Notes: generated by a model not told the origin, from the letters alone. 45,374 nucleotides of DNA from Kineosporia sp. R_H_3 (GCF_002198675.1 NZ_MWLL01000187.1:4969-50342), one strand, 5' to 3'. Positions 8,001-15,455 are shown, counted from the stretch's first letter. Numbers and translations: made by a program.

Positions 8001-10376
8001 GCCGGCCTGCACGACGACTTCGTCCGCGGCGGCTCCGGCAACGACGTCATCGCCGGCAACTACGGCGACGACTGGCTCGAGGGCGGCAACGGGTTCGACC
8101 TCATCCAGGGCGACAACGCCAACAACATGCAGGACGACCCCGCCGGCGGCGACGACGTCCTGTCCGACACCGCGGGCAACGACGACTACGACGCCGAGGG
8201 CGGCGACGACATCATGCTCGCCACGCCGGGCGCCAATCGGAACCACGGCATGCTCGGCTTCGACTGGGTGACGAACGCCCGGCAGACCCTGCCGGCGGAC
8301 GACGACATGACCCTGTTCGGCGAGCTGCCGTTGCCGGGCAAGCCGTTCGCGGACCGGTTCGACCTCGTCGAGGGCCTGTCCGGCTTCGACAAGAACGACA
8401 TCCTGCGCGGCGACAACCGCAGCGCGGCGACCGAGGACGAGCTGTCCCTGCGGGGTCACGAGCTCACCGACCCGGCGCGGATCCGCGGGCTCGACTCGGT
8501 GCTCCCGGCGGGGGCGACGTCCTTCACCGGCGGCAACATCATCCTCGGCGGGGCGGGTGCCGACCTCGTCGAGGGCCGCGGCGGCGACGACGTCATCGAC
8601 GGTGACGCGTGGCTCGACGTCCGGCTCGAGGCCGGCGGTCAGCGGTGGACGACCCTGGGCCAGATCCAGTCCGCGGTGTTCGCGGGCACCCTCGACCCGG
8701 GGACCGTGGAGATCGTCCGCGAGGTCGTCCGGCCGACCGGTCAGGACGCCGTCGTCGACACGGCGAAGTTCTCCGGCAACCGCGCGGAGTACACCTTCCC
8801 GGACGGGCAGAGCCGCACCCTCATGCGGGTGCAGCACACCGGCGGCACCCAGGCCGACGGCACGGACCTGCTCCGCAACATCGAGCGGCTCGAGTTCGCC
8901 GACGAGACGGTCGACCTCCTCGCCGGGGCGGCGAACCGCCCGCCGACGGGGACGATCACGATCAGCGACACCACGCCGACCGAGAACCAGGCGCTCACGG
9001 TCACGCACGACGTCACCGACCCCGACGGCGTCACGGCGGGCTCGCTCGTCGTCCGCTGGCAGTACGAGTCGGCGCCGGACACGTGGACACCGTTCGCCGA
9101 GGGCACGGACTCCGGCCCGCTCGGGGACGCGGTCGTCGGCAGGGCGCTGCGCGTCGAGGTCAGCCTGGTCGACGGGCTCGGGGTCCCCCAGACCCTGGCC
9201 TCGGCCGTGACCGCCGCGGTGGCGAACGTCAACGACGCACCGACCGGTGCACCGGTGCTGTCGACGACGGACGTCCTCGAGGGCGAGACGCTCACCGTCG
9301 ACACCTCCGGGATCGTCGACGCCGACGGCCTCGGGGCGCTCACGGTCCGCTGGCAGTCCAGCGCGGCCGGCGGCGGCGGGGCGTGGACGACGCTCGGCGG
9401 GGCGACAGGGACGTCGTACACGCCGGGTGCGGCCCAGGTGAACCGACGGCTGCGGGCGCTCGTCACGTGGACCGACGGCTTCGGCACCGGCGAGCAGGTG
9501 GCCTCGGCACCGACGGACGTCGTCGGCGACCTCTACGTCGGCACCACCGCGGCGAACACCTGGAGCGGTACCCCGAGCCGGGACCGGGCCGAGGGCCGGT
9601 CCGGCAACGACACCCTCAACGGGCTCGGCGGCAACGACACGCTCGTCGGCGAGGCCGGGAACGACACCCTCAACGGCGGCGCCGGCGACGACCTCTTCCT
9701 CGTCGTGGGGACGGGCCAGGGGTCCGACAGCTTCAACGGCGGCCCGGGCCACGACACCGTGGTCGCCGGGGCGCCGGGGACCCGGCTCGGGGTGCTGCTC
9801 GGGATGACCGGGATCGAGGAGATCAGCTCCGGCGGCTACGCCGGTGTGACGCTCAACGGCTCGGGCAGCAACGAGGTCATCGACCTCACCGGCGTGACGA
9901 ACAGCGGCGTCGCCGAGATCCTCGGCGGCGGCGGGTCCGACACGGTCACCGGCACGACGGCGGACGACGTGGTCCGCGGCGGCGCCGGGGACGACACGCT
10001 GAACGGCGGGCTCGGCAACGACCAGCTGTTCGGCGACGGCGGGATCGACACCCTCACCGGTGGTGCCGGCGACGACACCCTCACCGGCGGTGCGGGGCTC
10101 GACGTCTACCGGTTCACCGGCCCGACCGGCTTCGGCACCGACACCGTGGCCGGGTTCGACTCCAACCCCAGCGGTGGCCAGGAGCGGCTGGACATCTCCG
10201 GCCACGGAGTGACGACGGGCAACTTCGCCGCCCGGGTGGCGATCTCGTTCACCCCGGGTGTCGGGACGACCGTCGTCGTCAAGGACGCGGGTGGCGCGGT
10301 CCGCGGCACGATCCTCCTTCCCGGGATCGGCGGAACCACGGCCACCGCGGTGACGAGCGCAGACTTCGCCCTCTGA
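5055..10376 (+). CDS. Secreted animal-type haem peroxidase with RTX calcium-binding repeats and Ig-like domains
   Basis: 1773 residues from ATG 5055, preceded by GAAGGGGA at 5-base spacing. Residues 1-45 form a signal peptide ending in an Ala-rich stretch. About 60-750 is an animal-haem-peroxidase domain: FFGQFFDHGLDL with the distal His (His230), GNENVGLTAVHHVFHSEHN, and YRFGHSM with the proximal His (His577). About 885-1060 is a first block of RTX nonapeptides (GGxGxDxLxGG type), about 1296-1492 holds two repeated Ig/cadherin-like domains, and about 1500-1685 is a second RTX block with GNDTLNG and GAGDDTL units. The C-terminus resembles the tail of type I secreted RTX proteins. Expected role: calcium-dependent extracellular peroxidase or halide oxidation. 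Its gene stands alone and ends at a strong terminator. The family is sure; substrate is unknown. Confidence 0.93.
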   Translation: MTRHARRAGSAAGRRRPVRAGIGAGLVAALAAGGLLATPAAAAVPPDGVPGGFQLVEEDLRFILDQIRIAEARPTGAPALGTGPGQVVSRLSGDGLRTVTGVHNNLYDGQSTFGAADETFPRLLSPQFRAAEQACVGPPSAASTSYTQTIGVVCDSGPRTVSNLVVDQTTKNPAAVAAATRQGTQDDLVDVDGDPATPPDGLFIPNTATDAGLSARFNAWFTFFGQFFDHGLDLVGKGGSGSVVVPLQPDDPLYQDPAGPDGLPNTADDVRTNFMVLTRATNLPGPDGVRGTADDVRDHTNTTTPFVDQNQTYTSHPSHQVFLREYENVGGVPVATGRLLDAPVTGGGLATWKDVKDQARDLLGITLEDTDVFDVPLVKTDLYGKFTPGADGRPQLMGGGTRHAFLDDIAHHAVPDTHDTDNNPATPGVQKVPDADSTRGDDGDPATYDDETLDRHFVTGDGRGNENVGLTAVHHVFHSEHNRVVGDVKALVDSLEDTAFRNEWKLAGGADGWHGERLFQAARLVTEMQYQHLVFEEFARKISPAIDVLPLNESGYNPTLDPAITAEFAHVVYRFGHSMLTEDVPRTLANGQSADLSLFDAFLNPVAFTNDGTLTAAQAAGAVVRGNIREVGNEIDEFVTDALRNRLVGLPLDLATLNLARARDTGVPGLNAARRQLFAASDDGNLEPYTSWADFGASLRNPESLVNFVAAYGTHPVLEGADTLDAKRAAARLLVDGGAGAPADREAFMAGDGAWSDPTSVGLEEVELWVGGLAEKPGLFGSMLGSTFNAVFETQLENLQFGDRFYYLSRLNGTNLLSQLENNSFGALISRNTDAKDLPFDVFATPDCTIDLSGVAAGGALPSVAHCGEGASLVREPNGTIRFRGPQHVHVVGTSGDDRLQTDEGDDTIHGTGGSDRLEGGDGVDALLGGDGPDFITDAFGDDVVKGGAGNDRINPGPGIDLVFGGPGRDFVVHGTDGDESFAGLHDDFVRGGSGNDVIAGNYGDDWLEGGNGFDLIQGDNANNMQDDPAGGDDVLSDTAGNDDYDAEGGDDIMLATPGANRNHGMLGFDWVTNARQTLPADDDMTLFGELPLPGKPFADRFDLVEGLSGFDKNDILRGDNRSAATEDELSLRGHELTDPARIRGLDSVLPAGATSFTGGNIILGGAGADLVEGRGGDDVIDGDAWLDVRLEAGGQRWTTLGQIQSAVFAGTLDPGTVEIVREVVRPTGQDAVVDTAKFSGNRAEYTFPDGQSRTLMRVQHTGGTQADGTDLLRNIERLEFADETVDLLAGAANRPPTGTITISDTTPTENQALTVTHDVTDPDGVTAGSLVVRWQYESAPDTWTPFAEGTDSGPLGDAVVGRALRVEVSLVDGLGVPQTLASAVTAAVANVNDAPTGAPVLSTTDVLEGETLTVDTSGIVDADGLGALTVRWQSSAAGGGGAWTTLGGATGTSYTPGAAQVNRRLRALVTWTDGFGTGEQVASAPTDVVGDLYVGTTAANTWSGTPSRDRAEGRSGNDTLNGLGGNDTLVGEAGNDTLNGGAGDDLFLVVGTGQGSDSFNGGPGHDTVVAGAPGTRLGVLLGMTGIEEISSGGYAGVTLNGSGSNEVIDLTGVTNSGVAEILGGGGSDTVTGTTADDVVRGGAGDDTLNGGLGNDQLFGDGGIDTLTGGAGDDTLTGGAGLDVYRFTGPTGFGTDTVAGFDSNPSGGQERLDISGHGVTTGNFAARVAISFTPGVGTTVVVKDAGGAVRGTILLPGIGGTTATAVTSADFAL

Positions 10377-10650
10377 CGCTCGGCTCCCGGGCCCCGTGGG
10401 GCCGGCCCTGCCCCGGCCGGTCCCACGGGGCCCTCTCCTGTCCCGGCGCGCCGGGATGACGAGGGCTACTCAGGCCCGCCCGGCGGGCGGCCGCGCCGGA
10501 GGCCCGGCCGAGGACGCCGACCGTCGGCAGCAGCCGGACGGTGTCGTCGTGGCCGTGCGGGCAGGGTGCGGGCTCGTCGGCCTGCGCCATCGGGCGGGAG
10601 ACCTCGAAGGTCGTCCCGCAGGCGCGGCAGCGCACGTCGTAGGTCGGCAT
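10279..10650 (-). CDS. FmdB-family zinc-ribbon protein
   Basis: The N-terminus MPTYDVRCRACGTTFEV is the hallmark of FmdB-type zinc ribbons (CxxC), with a second loosely matching metal pair in PCPHGHDD. The first 60 residues fit small actinobacterial proteins of this family, whose function is poorly known. The rest does not: after GRASGAAARRAG the frame runs through the peroxidase terminator and 98 bases into the peroxidase 3' end, giving a low-complexity tail. A neighbouring frame stops at about 10470, so a frameshift or a true end near there is possible. The ATG at 10650 is chosen from the conserved MPTY start. A CATGAT hexamer 6 bases upstream could be the -10 of a leaderless transcript. 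Confidence 0.6.
   Translation of the reverse strand: MPTYDVRCRACGTTFEVSRPMAQADEPAPCPHGHDDTVRLLPTVGVLGRASGAAARRAGLSSPRHPGAPGQERAPWDRPGQGRPHGAREPSVRGRSLRSSPRWPWFRRSREGGSCRGPRHPRP
10389..10433 (+). terminator. Strong rho-independent-like hairpin after haem peroxidase
   Basis: The arms GGGCCCCGTGGG and CCCACGGGGCCC pair perfectly over 12 bp, then a G-T wobble and six further pairs close on a 7-base loop CTGCCCC, making about 19 paired positions. It starts 13 bases after the peroxidase stop. There is no T run, as is common in actinomycetes. On the other strand it falls inside the annotated 3' part of the FmdB-like frame. Confidence 0.75.
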
Positions 10651-10676
10651 GCAGCCATCATGCATCGTCCGCGGCC

Positions 10677-10709
10677 GGTGCGGCACGGGTGCGGCACGGG
10701 TGCGGCACG
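10677..10709. repeat. Three perfect 11-bp tandem repeats (GGTGCGGCACG)
   Basis: Units at 10677-10687, 10688-10698 and 10699-10709 are identical. An 11-bp period puts each copy on about the same face of the helix, as in some operators. Related GTGCGGCACC occurs again near 10810. They lie between the FmdB-like start and the candidate promoter of the sigma factor gene. Confidence 0.9.
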
Positions 10710-10883
10710 GCTCGGCCGGTCCGGCCCGGTCGGGGGCGGCGGCGCGCTAGCGTGATCGCCTGGTGCCGCAGGCGGGCGCCCCGGGTGATTCGTCGTCCGG
10801 GCGTGCAACGTGCGGCACCGGCGCGGCGTCGTCCGGTCGTGAGCGTCGACACCGCGTCCCTCGAGCTTCCGTGGCTCGCCGGC

Positions 10884-10904
10884 CGTCCGGGACAACCCCG
10901 GACG
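10884..10904 (+). promoter_or_regulatory. Stem-loop in sigma factor leader
   Basis: CGTCCGGG and CCCGGACG pair over 8 bp with loop ACAAC. It sits about 80 bases before the sigma factor start. Role unknown. Confidence 0.4.
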
Positions 10905-10982
10905 CCCGTCGTGCGTGCCACGGGTGCCCTCGGGGTGCAGGCACCGGACCGGCCGGTGCCCGGAGCGGGAGGTGCGCGCGGC

Positions 10983-11576
10983 GTGGCGGTCGATGCGGCG
11001 GTCGCCGAGGCGTTCAGCGCCTGGGCCGCCGAGCGCGGCCCCGCCCTGGTGCGGCTGGCCCGTGGCCTGCTGCGCGACCCGCACCAGGCCGAGGACGTCG
11101 TCCAGGACGTGCTCGCGAAAGTGCTCGTCCAGTGGTCGCGGGTCAGCGGCGCGGACGACATGGACGCCTACGTGCACCGGATGGTCGTCAACGCGTGCAC
11201 CTCGTTCTTCCGCCGCGCGTCGAGGCGCCGCGAGTTCGCCCACGGGCCGGACACGCTGCCCGACCGCGGCGTCGCGGACCCGACCGGCGCCGTCGACGAC
11301 ACCGACCGGCTCGTCGGCCTGCTGCGCCGGCTGCCGACGAAGCAGCGCACGGTGCTCGTGCTGCGGCACTACGAGAACCTGCCCGACGCGCAGATCGCCG
11401 CGATCCTCGGGACCAGCGAGGTGACGGTGCGCTCGAACGCCCACCGCGGGCTCGCGTCGCTGCGGACGATGGTCGAGGCTGACCGTGCGCTCGAAGCCGC
11501 GGCGGAGCGCCGGGACGGCACGAGCAGGGACGGCAGCACGAACGGTGACGGACGAGGGGCGGGTGAGCGGCGGTGA
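10983..11576 (+). CDS. SigE-family (ECF-like) RNA polymerase sigma factor
   Basis: 197 residues from GTG 10983, with GGGAGG 10 bases upstream; longer in-frame starts add only non-conserved sequence. Region 2 is seen in LVRLARGLLRDPHQAEDVVQDVL, and region 4 in LRRLPTKQRTVLVLRHYENL followed by the helix-turn-helix DAQIAAILGTSEVTVRSNAHRGL. This layout is typical of the actinobacterial SigE-type group 4 family. It directs RNA polymerase to a stress or envelope regulon. The stop overlaps the start of the next gene by 4 bases (GTGA), so the two products are made together. A charged tail of about 25 residues follows region 4. The target promoters are not known. Confidence 0.92.
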   Translation: MAVDAAVAEAFSAWAAERGPALVRLARGLLRDPHQAEDVVQDVLAKVLVQWSRVSGADDMDAYVHRMVVNACTSFFRRASRRREFAHGPDTLPDRGVADPTGAVDDTDRLVGLLRRLPTKQRTVLVLRHYENLPDAQIAAILGTSEVTVRSNAHRGLASLRTMVEADRALEAAAERRDGTSRDGSTNGDGRGAGERR

Positions 11577-12625
11577 GCGGTACGGCTCCTCGCGGCGGTC
11601 CGCTCGGCGACGACGAGCTCGAGCGGGCGCTGTCGGCCGGCCTGAGCCGGGCCGTCGACGGCGGTGTCGACACCGCGGCGCTCGTCCGCGGTGCGCACGC
11701 CGGTGCCCGGCGGATCCAGCGGCGGCGGACGGCGGTCCGCGGCACCGTCGCGGCGCTGTGCGTCGTCGCGGTCGTGCCGTTCGGGGTCTCGGCGCTCGGC
11801 GGCGGCGGCCTCTCGGTCACGGCCTCGGACAGCGCGGCCGGTGGTGCGGCGGCCCCCGAGGCGTACTCGGGCGCGGCCACCTCGGCGTCCGGTGAGTCGG
11901 CGGGCGGTGCCGACGGCCCGGCCTCGGTGCCCGGTCCGCTGGACAGCTCCGTCCGTGCCGCCACCGGGGCCACCAAGGACGACGACCTGGCCGGTGCGCC
12001 CGAAGGGGAGCAGTTCTCCGGTGCCGCCGGCCTGCGCCGGTCCGGCGGCGAGGTCGTCGTCGGCGACCCGGCGATGCTCACCGCGGGCGACCTCGGCCTG
12101 GCCCCGGTCTCGGTGACCGACGACACCGCCGGGGCGGCCTCGACGAGCACGACCGTCGTTCGGCTCTGCGGCGCGGGCACCCCGGGCGAGGCCCTCGCTC
12201 GCGGCGGCCGGACCGTCACGTGGGCCGGCCCACCGGTCGGCGACGGGGCCTGGACCGTCGCGACGTCGGTGCGGGTCTTCGCCGGCGACGGCGCCGCCGA
12301 GCAGCTGGCCTACCTCGAGCGCAACGTCGGGCCCTGCGCCCAGTCGCCCGGTGTCTCGCGCGCCGGTGTCGACGGGCTGCCCGGGGACGACGTCCTCGTC
12401 GCGGTCCTGCCCGAGACCACGGACGGCGCCGTCACCGTCGTCGGTGCGGTCCGGCGCGGCAAGGTCACCGCGGGCGTCGAGGTCGTCGTCCCGCTCGGCG
12501 CCGCCGCGACCTCCGAGGCGCGACGGGCCGCCGGGGTGGCCCGGGTCGGGACGCTGCTCACGACGGCGCACGAGCGGCTCGCGGAGCTCTCCGCGGCGGC
12601 GGACGAGGACCCGGCGCTGCGCTGA
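11573..12625 (+). CDS. Single-pass membrane protein, probable partner of the sigma factor
   Basis: 350 residues. A cytosolic segment of about 58 residues contains acidic DDELERAL and a basic RRIQRRR stretch. It is followed by one membrane helix (about 60-78) and a long outside region: a low-complexity Ala/Gly/Ser linker to about 150, then a globular domain with two Cys (in VVRLCGAG and RNVGPCAQ) that could pair. Its position, coupled to the sigma gene by a 4-base overlap, and its topology fit an anti-sigma or sensor protein. The cytosolic part lacks the HxxxCxxC motif of zinc anti-sigma factors, so any binding would use another fold. The outer domain vaguely resembles secreted sensor domains of the PknH type. 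Function is inferred from context. Confidence 0.8.
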   Translation: MSGTAPRGGPLGDDELERALSAGLSRAVDGGVDTAALVRGAHAGARRIQRRRTAVRGTVAALCVVAVVPFGVSALGGGGLSVTASDSAAGGAAAPEAYSGAATSASGESAGGADGPASVPGPLDSSVRAATGATKDDDLAGAPEGEQFSGAAGLRRSGGEVVVGDPAMLTAGDLGLAPVSVTDDTAGAASTSTTVVRLCGAGTPGEALARGGRTVTWAGPPVGDGAWTVATSVRVFAGDGAAEQLAYLERNVGPCAQSPGVSRAGVDGLPGDDVLVAVLPETTDGAVTVVGAVRRGKVTAGVEVVVPLGAAATSEARRAAGVARVGTLLTTAHERLAELSAAADEDPALR

Positions 12626-12932
12626 GCCGTGCCGACAACTGCTGCCGGTCAGCAGGCAGGTGGCTCGTCATCATCGGCCGGGGGTCAGGCGGCTGCACGT
12701 CACCTCTCGCTCCGTACCGGTGCACCTGGATCTTGTGAGGAAGCCGTGGAGGTTGTCCTGGGCCGGCGCTGAGCCGGAGGACCTCCGGGCTGTCGTCGGC
12801 TGAGCTCGCGGTGCGGGCGGGCGCGTGACCGGCCGCGGAGCGCGAGCGGCCCGCTGACTGCGCAGACCCGCGCGGGTCACGGGGCAGTTGCGGCCCCTGG
12901 TCCGCAGCATCACGCCCTGCGATCATCGGCCG
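12626..12932. other. Intergenic region, no gene seen
   Basis: About 307 bases between the sigma-factor operon and the next gene. I find no coding frame, tRNA or repeat apart from the stem-loop at 12748-12786. It probably carries a terminator for the sigma operon and the promoter of the gene at 12933. Confidence 0.5.
12748..12786. terminator. Nested stem-loop in intergenic region
   Basis: GGAGGT-TG-TCCT pairs with AGGACCTCC (9 bp with a 2-base bulge), and CCGGC/GCCGG closes an inner 5-bp stem on GCTGA. It may end the sigma operon transcript or lie in the leader of the following gene. There is no T tract. Confidence 0.35.
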
Positions 12933-13943
12933 GTGCCCGAGGCATCCCAGGAGGACGGCGGCACTGCGCCGTCCGAGATCGTCGTGCGACCCGTCGTCAG
13001 GCTGCGCGACGTCATCGTGTTCCAGAGCACCTTCGGCGTCCAGTGGCGGGGACGCCTCAGGGCGCTCGCCCGTGACCTGGCGGCGCTCGCCGTCGTCGCT
13101 GCCGCTGCGTGGCTCGTGACCCGCGACCTCCCCGGGTTCCGGCCCGTGTACCTCGTCCTCACCGCGGCCCTGCTCGCCGGTGCGATGTCGGTGCGCCTCG
13201 GCGTGCCGCTGTATGCGGGGGTGACCCGGCGCGGTGACCTCCGTGTCGGGTCCGCGGACGTGTGGGTCTTCGACCTCTGGGGCGGCCGTCGGAGCGACGG
13301 CGACGTCGAGGTCGGTGTCGCGTGGGAGCAGGTCGAGCAGATCGGCGTCTTCGCGGGGGTCCTGTGCATCCTGTACGGAGAGGTGGACTCCGCCGGGTTC
13401 AGCGCAGATGTCCTGCGAGCCGGAGAACTCGACCAGTTGCGTGCCTGGCACCGTGCGGCTGGCGACCGGGACCGGGCTGTCCAGAGGACCGTGGTGCTGC
13501 CCGCACCCCTCCGTGAGGGGCTGGACACGGCCGCGCAGGCGTCGGCAGAGCGAGCGGATCGGGCCGGTCGCCGTGCTGCTCGCGGCGACCTGCCAGTGAT
13601 CGTGCGGCACCAGTACCTCACCGCCGTCGACCGTCGCGCTCTGCCCCGCGCACTGCGGGCCTACGCACGTGTGCCCTGGGAGATCGACCACGTGGTCGTC
13701 CTCGACCGGCAAGGCGTGTGCGCGGCAGATCCGCTGTGGTTCACCGACGCCCGCTGGCGAGGAGTGAAGCGGGTGCATGTGACAGCCGACTACGTGAGTG
13801 TCGTGCTGCGCAGCGGTGCTCGTCGTGCGCGTCTGCTGGCCCGGGACCAGATGTCCTTGCAGGACGTCGACCAGATCGTCGAATGGGCGCGCACCTGCGG
13901 CGTCCGGGTGACCGGCCGGCCCGGCATGATCGCGCCGACGTGA
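12933..13943 (+). CDS. Membrane protein with PH-like/YcxB-type C-terminal domain, function unknown
   Basis: 336 residues from GTG 12933; the frame is open further upstream but without conservation. Two hydrophobic stretches near residues 50-90 look like a membrane hairpin. The rest is soluble and ends in a segment (YVSVVLRS to DVDQIVEWARTCGV) shared with the downstream gene, where it reads WGVLVRC to DVDRIVGWARAAGV. That pattern resembles YcxB-like/PH-like domains of unknown role. The stop overlaps the next start by 4 bases, so these two related genes are a coupled pair. Codon use is less extreme than in the neighbours, with more A and T at third positions. No function is assigned. Confidence 0.8.
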   Translation: MPEASQEDGGTAPSEIVVRPVVRLRDVIVFQSTFGVQWRGRLRALARDLAALAVVAAAAWLVTRDLPGFRPVYLVLTAALLAGAMSVRLGVPLYAGVTRRGDLRVGSADVWVFDLWGGRRSDGDVEVGVAWEQVEQIGVFAGVLCILYGEVDSAGFSADVLRAGELDQLRAWHRAAGDRDRAVQRTVVLPAPLREGLDTAAQASAERADRAGRRAARGDLPVIVRHQYLTAVDRRALPRALRAYARVPWEIDHVVVLDRQGVCAADPLWFTDARWRGVKRVHVTADYVSVVLRSGARRARLLARDQMSLQDVDQIVEWARTCGVRVTGRPGMIAPT

Positions 13944-15082
13944 CCGGCGCCTACGGGGGCGTCAGCGACGTCGTGCAGCCGATCGAGGTCCTTGTCACCC
14001 TGACCCGCCGCGAGGCCGTGGCGGTCCGGCGGGCGACCGGGTCGCTCGTGCTGCGGATCCTGCGCTGGGCGGCCATGGTCGTCGTGCCGTCGCTGGCCGT
14101 CGGGGGCCTCATCGGGCTCGAGACCCGGGCCGGGGGACTGGTCGTCGGGGGCGCCTGCGCGCTGACGATCGCGGTGACGGGGTTCGGCCCGGTCGTGCTC
14201 CGGCCGTGGTGGGAGCCGTGGCGGTCGCCGCGGGCCTGCGGGGTCGGCGTGCCCGTCCGGTGGGTGCTCGGGCCGGACGGTCTCACGCTGGAGTCGGAGC
14301 TGCCGTCCGGGTTCATGCCGTGGCGCATGGTGCGGGACGTCCGGGTCGCCGGGCCGCTCCTCGTGCTCCGGCAGCGGCGCGACCGGTGGTGCGCGGGCGT
14401 CCCCGTCGCGGCGCTGGGGCCGGGCGGTGCCGAGCGGGTCGTCGCGTGGTGGGAGGCCGGGCGGTCGCGGGCGGCGTCCGTGGTCGGGCCGGTCGCGCAG
14501 ACGGACGTGCCGCCGGAGCCGGTCGCCGTCCCGGACGGTTCCGGGGACGTCGTCATCCTGCGGGCGCCGGTGACCCGTTCGCTGGCGCGGCTCCTCGTCT
14601 GGAAGGACTGGGTCCTGCAGCCGGTCCTGAGCACGGTGATCCCCCTGGGCCTCATGGGCGTCCTCGTGGCCTCGATCGCGTCGCACGAGCCGCCGGCCTC
14701 CGTCGGCGTCGTGGGCAGCGGCCTGGGGCTCGGTCTGCTGGCAGCCGGCGCGGTCCTCGGCGAGGTGGGCGCCCGGAGCGCGGCAGCCCGGTCGGCGCCG
14801 CCGCAGTCCTGGCGGATCGGCCCGGCCTCGGTCGGTGTCGCGGTCGCCGACGCGTGGAGCCACACGCCGTGGAGCGACGTCGTCGTGGTCGTCGCCTCGC
14901 CGTGGGGCGTCCTCGTGCGATGCCGGACCCCGGAGCACGTCCACGTCGTCCCCACGGCGGACCTGCCGGCCGCGGACGTCGACCGCATCGTCGGCTGGGC
15001 CCGGGCCGCCGGGGTGCCCGCCGCCGACCGGCGCACCCTGCGGACGGCGCTCGCCGCACGGCGGGTGACCCCCGACCGGTGA
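13940..15082 (+). CDS. Membrane protein paralogous to the preceding gene, function unknown
   Basis: 380 residues from GTG 13940. There are two pairs of membrane helices (about 36-75 and 210-260). Each pair is followed by a soluble segment: first about 95-160 (VRWVLGPDGLTLESE onward, with WWEAG at its end), then about 285-365 (ending DVDRIVGWARAAGV). The protein therefore looks like an internal duplication of the module that occurs once in the upstream gene. PH-like/YcxB domains often occur in membrane proteins of unknown role. The two proteins may form a complex, given translational coupling. Confidence 0.8.
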   Translation: MTGAYGGVSDVVQPIEVLVTLTRREAVAVRRATGSLVLRILRWAAMVVVPSLAVGGLIGLETRAGGLVVGGACALTIAVTGFGPVVLRPWWEPWRSPRACGVGVPVRWVLGPDGLTLESELPSGFMPWRMVRDVRVAGPLLVLRQRRDRWCAGVPVAALGPGGAERVVAWWEAGRSRAASVVGPVAQTDVPPEPVAVPDGSGDVVILRAPVTRSLARLLVWKDWVLQPVLSTVIPLGLMGVLVASIASHEPPASVGVVGSGLGLGLLAAGAVLGEVGARSAAARSAPPQSWRIGPASVGVAVADAWSHTPWSDVVVVVASPWGVLVRCRTPEHVHVVPTADLPAADVDRIVGWARAAGVPAADRRTLRTALAARRVTPDR

Positions 15083-15125
15083 CGCCGGTGCGTGCGCGGC
15101 CGGCGGCGCACGGGACACTGGGGGA

Positions 15126-15455
15126 GTGCCCCGCAGCAACCAGCCCCGTCGCCGCGGCCGTCGTCCGGCGACGGCGCCCGCCGACGACGAGGCGCTCGCC
15201 GACCGGGACCGGCTGCTCGCCGGGGTCGGCCGGCGGGAGACGCACGCGGACGGCGAGTGGTTCGTCCGGACGGTGAGCGGGGCGGCGTCCACGAAGACCT
15301 ACCGCTGCCCCGGCTGCGACCACGAGGTCGTCCCCGGGACGCCGCACGTCGTCGTCTGGCGGGCGGACGCGGTCGTCGCGTTCGGCGGCCTCGACGACCG
15401 CCGTCACTGGCACACGCCCTGCTGGTCGGCACGCGCCCGCCGCGGCCGGCGCTGA
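15126..15455 (+). CDS. Small conserved actinobacterial zinc-ribbon-like protein
   Basis: 109 residues. A basic, Arg-rich N-terminus is followed by GEWFVRTVSGAASTKTYRCP, a CPGCD pair, then HWHTPCW. The four Cys/His positions suggest one structural zinc. I recognise this as a conserved single-copy actinobacterial family often labelled ATP/GTP-binding protein in databases; I see no Walker motif to justify that label. The GTG at 15126 follows GGGGGA almost directly, so either the Shine-Dalgarno spacing is very short or the transcript is leaderless. It stands alone before the hydrolase gene. Confidence 0.82.
   Translation: MPRSNQPRRRGRRPATAPADDEALADRDRLLAGVGRRETHADGEWFVRTVSGAASTKTYRCPGCDHEVVPGTPHVVVWRADAVVAFGGLDDRRHWHTPCWSARARRGRR

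Larger units (their letters stand above)
10651..10982. other. Intergenic region upstream of sigma factor gene
   Basis: 332 bases with no convincing gene; the frame extending upstream of the sigma factor shows no sigma-domain similarity. It holds three 11-bp direct repeats (10677-10709), a possible -10 hexamer TAGCGT at 10748-10753, and an 8-bp stem-loop at 10884-10904. If transcription starts near 10760 the sigma gene has a leader of about 220 bases. Confidence 0.5.

Noticed and set aside
7720-10110. RTX repeat DNA as a possible tandem-repeat or CRISPR-like array
   Set aside because: The repeats are coding nonapeptides of varying DNA sequence, not constant repeats with unique spacers.
4932-10205. 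A 1757-residue open frame on the minus strand opposite the haem peroxidase
   Set aside because: It is the antisense shadow of a GC-rich gene. The product is a monotonous mix of Val, Arg, Gly, Asp and Glu without domains, while the plus strand has clear peroxidase and RTX motifs.
10566-10982. A longer N-terminus for the sigma factor, from frames opening at 10566 or 10752
   Set aside because: The added residues are low-complexity and cross the iterons and a hairpin. The GTG at 10983 has GGGAGG upstream and gives the normal family length.
12626-12932. Possible tRNA or other structured RNA in the gap after the sigma operon
   Set aside because: I looked for a cloverleaf and a CCA-type end and found only one stem-loop; the rest does not fold into a known RNA by eye.
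15126-15455. ATP/GTP-binding function for the 109-residue protein
   Set aside because: No Walker A or other nucleotide-binding motif is present; the Cys/His pattern fits zinc instead.
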